NCBI GenBank assembly: GCA_004380135.1
Contig: QXCR01000234.1
Coordinates: forward strand, 1-33,438
DNA: 33,438 bases
DNA from: Stemphylium vesicarium
Taxonomy: Eukaryota > Ascomycota > Dothideomycetes > Pleosporales > Pleosporaceae
Direction: 5' to 3'
Made by a program: the position numbers and the translations under genes. This document shows, one piece after another, positions 28,913-33,438 of this stretch. Below the pieces are notes generated by a model. That model searched no databases. It was not told the DNA's origin and saw nothing but the letters and a program-made list of their open reading frames with translations. Each line of letters begins with the position of its first letter. Position 1 is the stretch's first letter.

Positions 28913-29787
28913 TGTAAAAGAGGAATGGTGTTCCGAGCTTCGGGGGGTGCGATTTGCGCTGCGGAAGGGGTGTAGCTTGAGCAGGGCCTGCGTAGACGTT
29001 CGTTGGTGGATGTAGGGTATTGTCGACTCGAGCGCTAGACTGAGTATACGTTATTCAGCGTGAATTGCGAATCCGTATGTTTGAATGCAGACTCCAGCTA
29101 TCACAAGCTGGGGTGAGGGTCAAGCTGCGGCAGGAGACTGCGACGATGGCGGAGATGGTGCTTCGGCACAGCTAGTGGCGAGCTGATAATCAGACAACAA
29201 GGCGCGACACGTCTTGGATGGATAGTAAACAAAGACACAGTGTCTGAAAATCTTTGCAGATTCGAGCCGCGGCCTGTCCTCGTTGAGCGGAAGTCGGTCG
29301 GTCGTCGATCGTGTGGTTTAGTGGAGTCGGTCAAAGCGTTCAGTACCAAATTTCCACTCCAATGCGCCGATGCAACAATGTTTAATTAGGCAGTCGAGGC
29401 CAGAACGCGTCTGTAACGAGAGGAGAGCAGAAAAGGCGCGCTGTGTGTGGTGAGTGGTTCGCCAGGTGCAGAGGGTTGGCGCTTCTGTCGGTCGTGGTCG
29501 AGTGCGTTGTCCGCTGCAAAGACCAATGACGAAGTGGGGAAGACAGAACGGCTAAACATGGGCGGCGCGGGTGGCAGCAACTCGTGCGTCTTCGCCTGGT
29601 TCGGTGCATGCGCGTCAAGTCACACGTGTGAGTATGTTAATGTGGTCATGTGGCAGCATATTTACAGATATTTGCAGACATTGAAACATGTGTGAAGCCA
29701 TCTCTGAGCTTGTCTTGACGCCTGGAGCATGATATCTCGCGTGAAGGAACAATCTACTTTTACATGCAGAGCATAACAGATGCCACC
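28913..29787. other. Upstream region of the Ran-binding gene
   Basis: About 0.9 kb between two minus-strand genes. It should hold the promoter and leader of the Ran-binding gene on the left and the 3' UTR of the Yip gene on the right. No protein-like frame or clear core element was identified. Confidence 0.4.
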
Positions 29788-30777
29788 CTAGCTGATGAAG
29801 CAAAGACAGCCCAGCGCAACGTAAAATACAAACAAGGGGTATACTGCAATTCCGACGCGGTTCCTCACTACCCCAGACCCGCCCATGATGCTCACTCCGG
29901 CCGCCAGTGACCAGGCGATGAGGACGACGTAGACGGGTATGCGGACTATGACAGGCACGCCAAAGGCGCTGAGGATGGAGGCGATGACGAGGGGGAAGAG
30001 CGTATAGCCGATGATGGAAATGGACTGGAAGAAGGCGCTAGGGTAGTGTTAGTATATATTATGTTCGTGGTTGTGTCTGAGGGGTGTACGAACATGTTGC
30101 CTCCTAGGAGCTTGATCTGTAGCGTCACAACCGCCTCTCCAATCCAGACCATGGCAAATACGCCAGAAAATACGAGGTCTTTCTGGTCCCCCTTGGCTCC
30201 CCAGGACAAAAACAGACTCAGCAATAGGCAGAAGATGAGCGGCCCCCACAGGTCCCAGTCTCGCAATCCCTCGCTCATGCCGCCCTGGAGAATGACATCG
30301 GCGTCTGGCCATCTGCCTGCGATATTCCTCAGACCACCGCCCAAGCCGTCTGCTTCGCCGCGTTCTGCTGCGCCAATGCCTCCGCCGGGCTGCATCATGC
30401 CGCCTAGCAGGTACTTGGGGTACAGCACCTGCTTCATCTTCTCCCAGATGGCAAAAATGTCGCGCGACAGCGTGTCCCATACCGTCTCGTCGATGGTGTT
30501 GGTGGGCGCGCGGCGGTCCTCGCCGGGGATGCTCGAGGTCAAGTAGGATTGCGTCTGGGCTTGGCCGCGCTGGATGTTGCCCGTCAGCGGCGCGCGGTCC
30601 GACGTGCCTTGAAGAGGATCGTCGAGGTCATCGAGGGTAGCTGGTGAGGGTTAGCTCTGTCACTTGGTCTGCTGCTGCATGCGACGCACCATCGTCCGGG
30701 TCAATCAGGTCACGCTCCACGGCGTCGTTATCGTAGGGGCTGCTAGCCGTTGCGGAACTGGGCATCATTGCCGCCAT
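29788..30777 (-). CDS. yip4: Yip1-family Golgi membrane protein, Yip4/YIPF6 type
   Basis: Exons 30777-30690, 30640-30094 and 30037-29788 give 294 residues. The second donor is GTTCGT, an atypical hexamer. It is chosen because only it keeps the frame that yields LLGGNIAFFQSISIIGYTLF, and its intron has a perfect TACTAAC branch site. The N-terminus is hydrophilic, with TLDDLDDPLQ and DETVWDTLSRDIF. Then come WEKMKQVLYP and the family motif DWDLWGPLIF. Five membrane segments follow: LIFCLLLSLFLSWG, VFSGVFAMVWIGEAVVTL, the segment starting FFQSISIIGY, IPVYVVLIAWSLAAGVSIMG, and VGIAVYPLFVFYVALGCL. Yip1-family proteins act with Rab GTPases in ER-Golgi traffic. The gene is divergent from the GALT gene with only 340 bp between start codons. 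Confidence 0.92.
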
Positions 30778-31117
30778 GTTTCGGTGAAAAACCCTGCGTT
30801 CACGGGTCGCGGGCTATTGCTCCAATCGGCAGGTATCGTGGGTTGATGGAGAGGCTCTGCTGTCCTCAACGTTAACGCGCAAGCTCGCGGGACCTGTAAC
30901 CGGAGGGTGCGGTACTAAGTCCGGCTAGCATCCCGCCCACTGAGAAGCTTGACCCGTTAGCCTCCACCGCCTTCACTGACTGGCGTCACTCCCACTATTT
31001 AGCTCGTCGCCATGCATTGCGCCCCTGCACCCGACCGCCGTGTTCTGCAGTCCATATATATAACCTGACAAGCCACCTTCACCACCCTAAATTCTGGCAA
31101 GGAGAAATTTAGTCAAC
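30778..31117. promoter_or_regulatory. Compact bidirectional promoter between yip4 and gal7
   Basis: The start codons of the two divergent genes are 340 bp apart. On the gal7 side an alternating ATATATATA element at 31054-31062 lies about 55-60 nt before the start codon and may be a TATA box. No such element is clear on the yip4 side. No Gal4-type CGG-N11-CCG site is present. Confidence 0.55.
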
Positions 31118-32482
31118 ATGGCCGACCCTGTTTTGAACGACATCTCCCACAGGCGCTTCAACCAGCTGCGAGGAAGTTGGGTATTAGTTTCTCCGCACCG
31201 CACCAAGCGGCCATGGCAGTAAGCATGCTCGCTGAGATTGTTATTGGATACAGGACTAATCCCCCGCAGAGGCATGCAAGAAGAGCCCTCCAAAACAACG
31301 CTCCCCGAGTATGACCCAAAGGTATATCCCTTCGCCCGAGCAAGTCCCCAAATCACTGCCCTACTAACCCACCAAGTGCTATCTGTGTCCCTCCAACACC
31401 CGCGCAAATGGCGAGCACAACCCCAAGTTTGAGGACACTTTCGTTTTCATCAACGATTACAGTGCCGTCATGGAGGACCAGCAAGAATACCGCCCGGACA
31501 GCAAAGACGGGTCCCTCGCCGCCCGCCTACTTCGCGCCGAAGCCGTCACTGGAAAGTGCTATGTCATTTGTTTCTCCCCCTCTCACAATCTCACCCTTGC
31601 CGACATGACACCCACCGAGATTGTTCCGATAATAGAGACCTGGACGAACATCTACGTTGCGCATCTGGACCCCAAGTCACCCTTGTCCAAGCTGGCCTCT
31701 GCTATGACTATTCCACAGCTAGCACAGGGTCCTATCGATCCTCCAAGCGCGCAGTATCGCTACATGCAAATCTTCGAGAACAAAGGTTCCGCAATGGGCT
31801 GCTCGAACCCCCACCCCCACGGCCAAATCTGGACCACGACTTCATTCCCAGAGGAGCCCGCCACCGAACTCGTGCAGCTGAGCAAATATCGCAAAGAGCA
31901 GGGCGGCTGCCACATGCTGGTAGACTATGCTGCGCTCGAGTCCCAGGAGAAGACACGCACAGTCTTTGAGAATGAGAGCTTCTGGGCCGGTGTTCCCTAC
32001 TGGGCCGTCTGGCCATTTGAGATTATGATCGTCTCCAAGCAGCACAAGCGGTCGCTGGTCGACCTCACCAAGGACGATCGCGCGCAATTAGCAGAGGCCA
32101 TTGCTGAAATTACGAGGCGGTATGACAACCTCTTCGAAACCCAATTCCCGTACAGTAAGTTGGACAAGCTGAATTCTGGTGATACGCGTAATTAACAAGA
32201 TTAGGCATGGGACTGCATCAGGCTCCCCTTACAGGCACGCACGACGAAATCGAGTCGAGTCACTTCCACATTCACTTCTACCCGCCCCTGCTACGAAGCG
32301 CCACAGTTCGCAAGTTCCAGGTTGGCTACGAGATGATGGCCGAGCCTCAGCGCGATATCACCCCTGAGCAGGCAGCAGAGCGTTTGAGGAACTGTGATGG
32401 CGAGCTCTATCGCAAGAAGCTCGAGTCCTCGCCAACCACAAACGGTGTCAACGGCACCAACGGCGTCAATGGCAACCACTAG
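31118..32482 (+). CDS. gal7: Galactose-1-phosphate uridylyltransferase (Leloir pathway)
   Basis: Exons 31118-31218, 31270-31321, 31377-32154 and 32205-32482 give 402 residues. Introns are 50-55 nt with CTAAT/CTAAC branch sites. The enzyme exchanges UMP between UDP-glucose and galactose-1-phosphate through a uridylylated His in the cytosol. Visible family elements are HRRFNQLRGSWVLVSPHRTK, RPWQGMQEE, the CYLCPSN zinc-site segment, FENKGSAMGCSNPHPHGQIW with the active-site HPH (His199 is the expected nucleophile), WAVWPFEIM, and SSHFHIHFYPPLLRS near the C-terminus. The length is slightly above the usual 350-380 because of a short low-complexity tail with a repeated NGVNGTNGVNG. No galactose cluster partners lie nearby in this window. 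Confidence 0.96.
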
Positions 32483-33294
32483 AGCGCTCTTTCGAGATGC
32501 TCCAGCCATACCCAAACTTCTTTTCGTTTTCAATTTTCATACCAAGGCACTACTTGCATATTCGCAGCTGGGACGCCGTGAAGCCTGGTAGCTCACAGTC
32601 ACGTCCTCCAACTGCACAATCATTCCAAGAATGGGAGAAGATACCCAAGAAGCACAATGAGAGAAGATTTACATTACCGAGTTGATGATGATGCATATAG
32701 CAGCGGCGATGCATATGGCGCGTAGGGGTTTTTTTTTAAAGACGCAAGTTTTTTCCTGACAAATAAACAAACGATAAATTTAGCCTTTTCCAACAATGGG
32801 ACATGTATAATGTGATCATGCGGACATACGGACATGAGTCTGACAGTGGTGTTTGCTGGATTCAATGTTACATCACCTTAGGTCGGTAGGGTCTCGTGGA
32901 TCTAACGTCATAACACACAGGCCAGCGACACACGGCCACACATGTGCCCCACCATCGCCCGCCTCGGAACCTGATCTCGAACCCCGCCATCCCATCACCA
33001 GACCAGACCAGACCAGACCCCTTCCTTTCCTTCCCACTAGCACTCCCGCATCTCCAATACTTCTTCCAAACCCTGATTCCTACACATACCCCAAATTCAA
33101 CCAAACAAAACGTACGTAACCTCGTCGTCCCTAAGCAAACAGCTTAGGAAGCAGCTAGACAAGCTGCAACGCCCCGCCTCCCCTCCATCTACGATGCGCG
33201 AAAGACGAGTAGAAACTGCAGAAAGGGGATGCGATGGGGGGTTTAACTAGAGCAAATGGAAAGCTGACGATGCGAGCATAGAAAAATCGCAACC
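32483..33294. other. Intergenic after gal7
   Basis: This 0.8 kb holds the gal7 3' UTR and the promoter of the next plus-strand gene. A CAGAC-rich tandem patch (ACCAG/ACCAGAC) lies at 32998-33020, followed by a C/T-rich stretch that may be part of the downstream leader. No protein-like frame was found. Confidence 0.4.
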
Positions 33295-33438
33295 ATGCCA
33301 AGCGCAAAGTACACCGAAGTCTACCAAAAGGTCAGCGACATGGGCACCAAGCTCAAGACGGCTGGCAAAGGAAATCCAGCGTAACGAGAAATGGCGTAAG
33401 ATGGCCAAGGTCGTTCACGCGGGTGCAGACAAGGGCGG
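33295..33438 (+). CDS. 5' end of a small basic protein gene (partial, with apparent frame break)
   Basis: From ATG 33295 one frame reads MPSAKYTEVYQKVSDMGTKL and KTAGKGNPA before TAA at 33382. A neighbouring frame from 33371 to the window edge reads EIQRNEKWRKMAKVVHAGAD and KG, which is clearly protein-like. Dropping one base near 33367-33370 would join them as one protein. Alternatively a 40-nt intron from the GTCAGC donor at 33331 to the AG at 33369-33370 keeps the frame, but it would be unusually short for this genome segment. The family was not recognised. Confidence 0.45.

Noticed and set aside
28356..29015. A 219-codon plus-strand frame
   Set aside because: It is the complement of the charged N-terminal exon of the Ran-binding protein, and its Leu/Ser-rich composition is typical of an antisense shadow.
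30910..30923. CGG-N8-CCG in the gal7/yip4 promoter, considered as a Gal4-like site
   Set aside because: Gal4 needs an 11-base spacer. The spacing here is 8, and filamentous ascomycetes generally regulate galactose genes differently.

Overview
The window looks like nuclear DNA of a filamentous ascomycete, most likely a dothideomycete of the Pleosporales type (inferred from the flavour of the proteins, not tested by search). Genes are split by short introns, mostly 46-63 nt, with GT donors and CTAAC/CTGAC-like branch sites a few bases before the acceptor. Genes lie on both strands without operons, and several kilobases are intergenic. No tRNA, rRNA, CRISPR or intact transposon was seen.

Layout. 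1-690: the end of a plus-strand gene and the first half of a minus-strand alpha/beta hydrolase. 1453-2646 (-): a secreted protein with two cysteine modules. 2650-8200: a gene-poor stretch with a decayed RING-finger locus, a hypothetical gene, a small Cys/His gene interrupted by an in-frame TAG, and a three-copy 52-53 bp hairpin repeat. 8611-10858 (-): an 11-exon WD40 protein matching EED, the Polycomb PRC2 subunit. It is divergent from 12436-14030 (+), a PAS-domain protein. 15084-16502 (+): a membrane-anchored cupredoxin protein whose frame continues past its TAG to 16979. 17808-20825 (-): a PHD-SET protein of the Set3 type. 22832-25055 (+): a secreted carboxylesterase with an extra N-terminal domain. 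27069-28912 (-): an FG-repeat Ran-binding protein (Yrb2/Hba1/RanBP3 type). 29788-30777 (-): a Yip1-family Golgi membrane protein (Yip4/YIPF6 type), divergent across 340 bp from 31118-32482 (+), galactose-1-phosphate uridylyltransferase. 33295-end (+): a partial small gene with an apparent frame break.

The genes do not form one pathway. Two are chromatin regulators (EED and Set3), two are transport factors (Ran-binding protein and Yip4), one is a sugar-metabolism enzyme, and three are secreted or surface proteins. The signals most worth a second look are the frames that run on past TAG codons at three loci (near 5443, 7979 and 16501), the hairpin tandem repeat at 8212-8369, splice choices that would change the C-terminus of EED and the active-site region of the esterase, and the frame break at the right edge. 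Exon boundaries were read by eye from splice consensus and frame continuity. I found no clear new multi-gene system.
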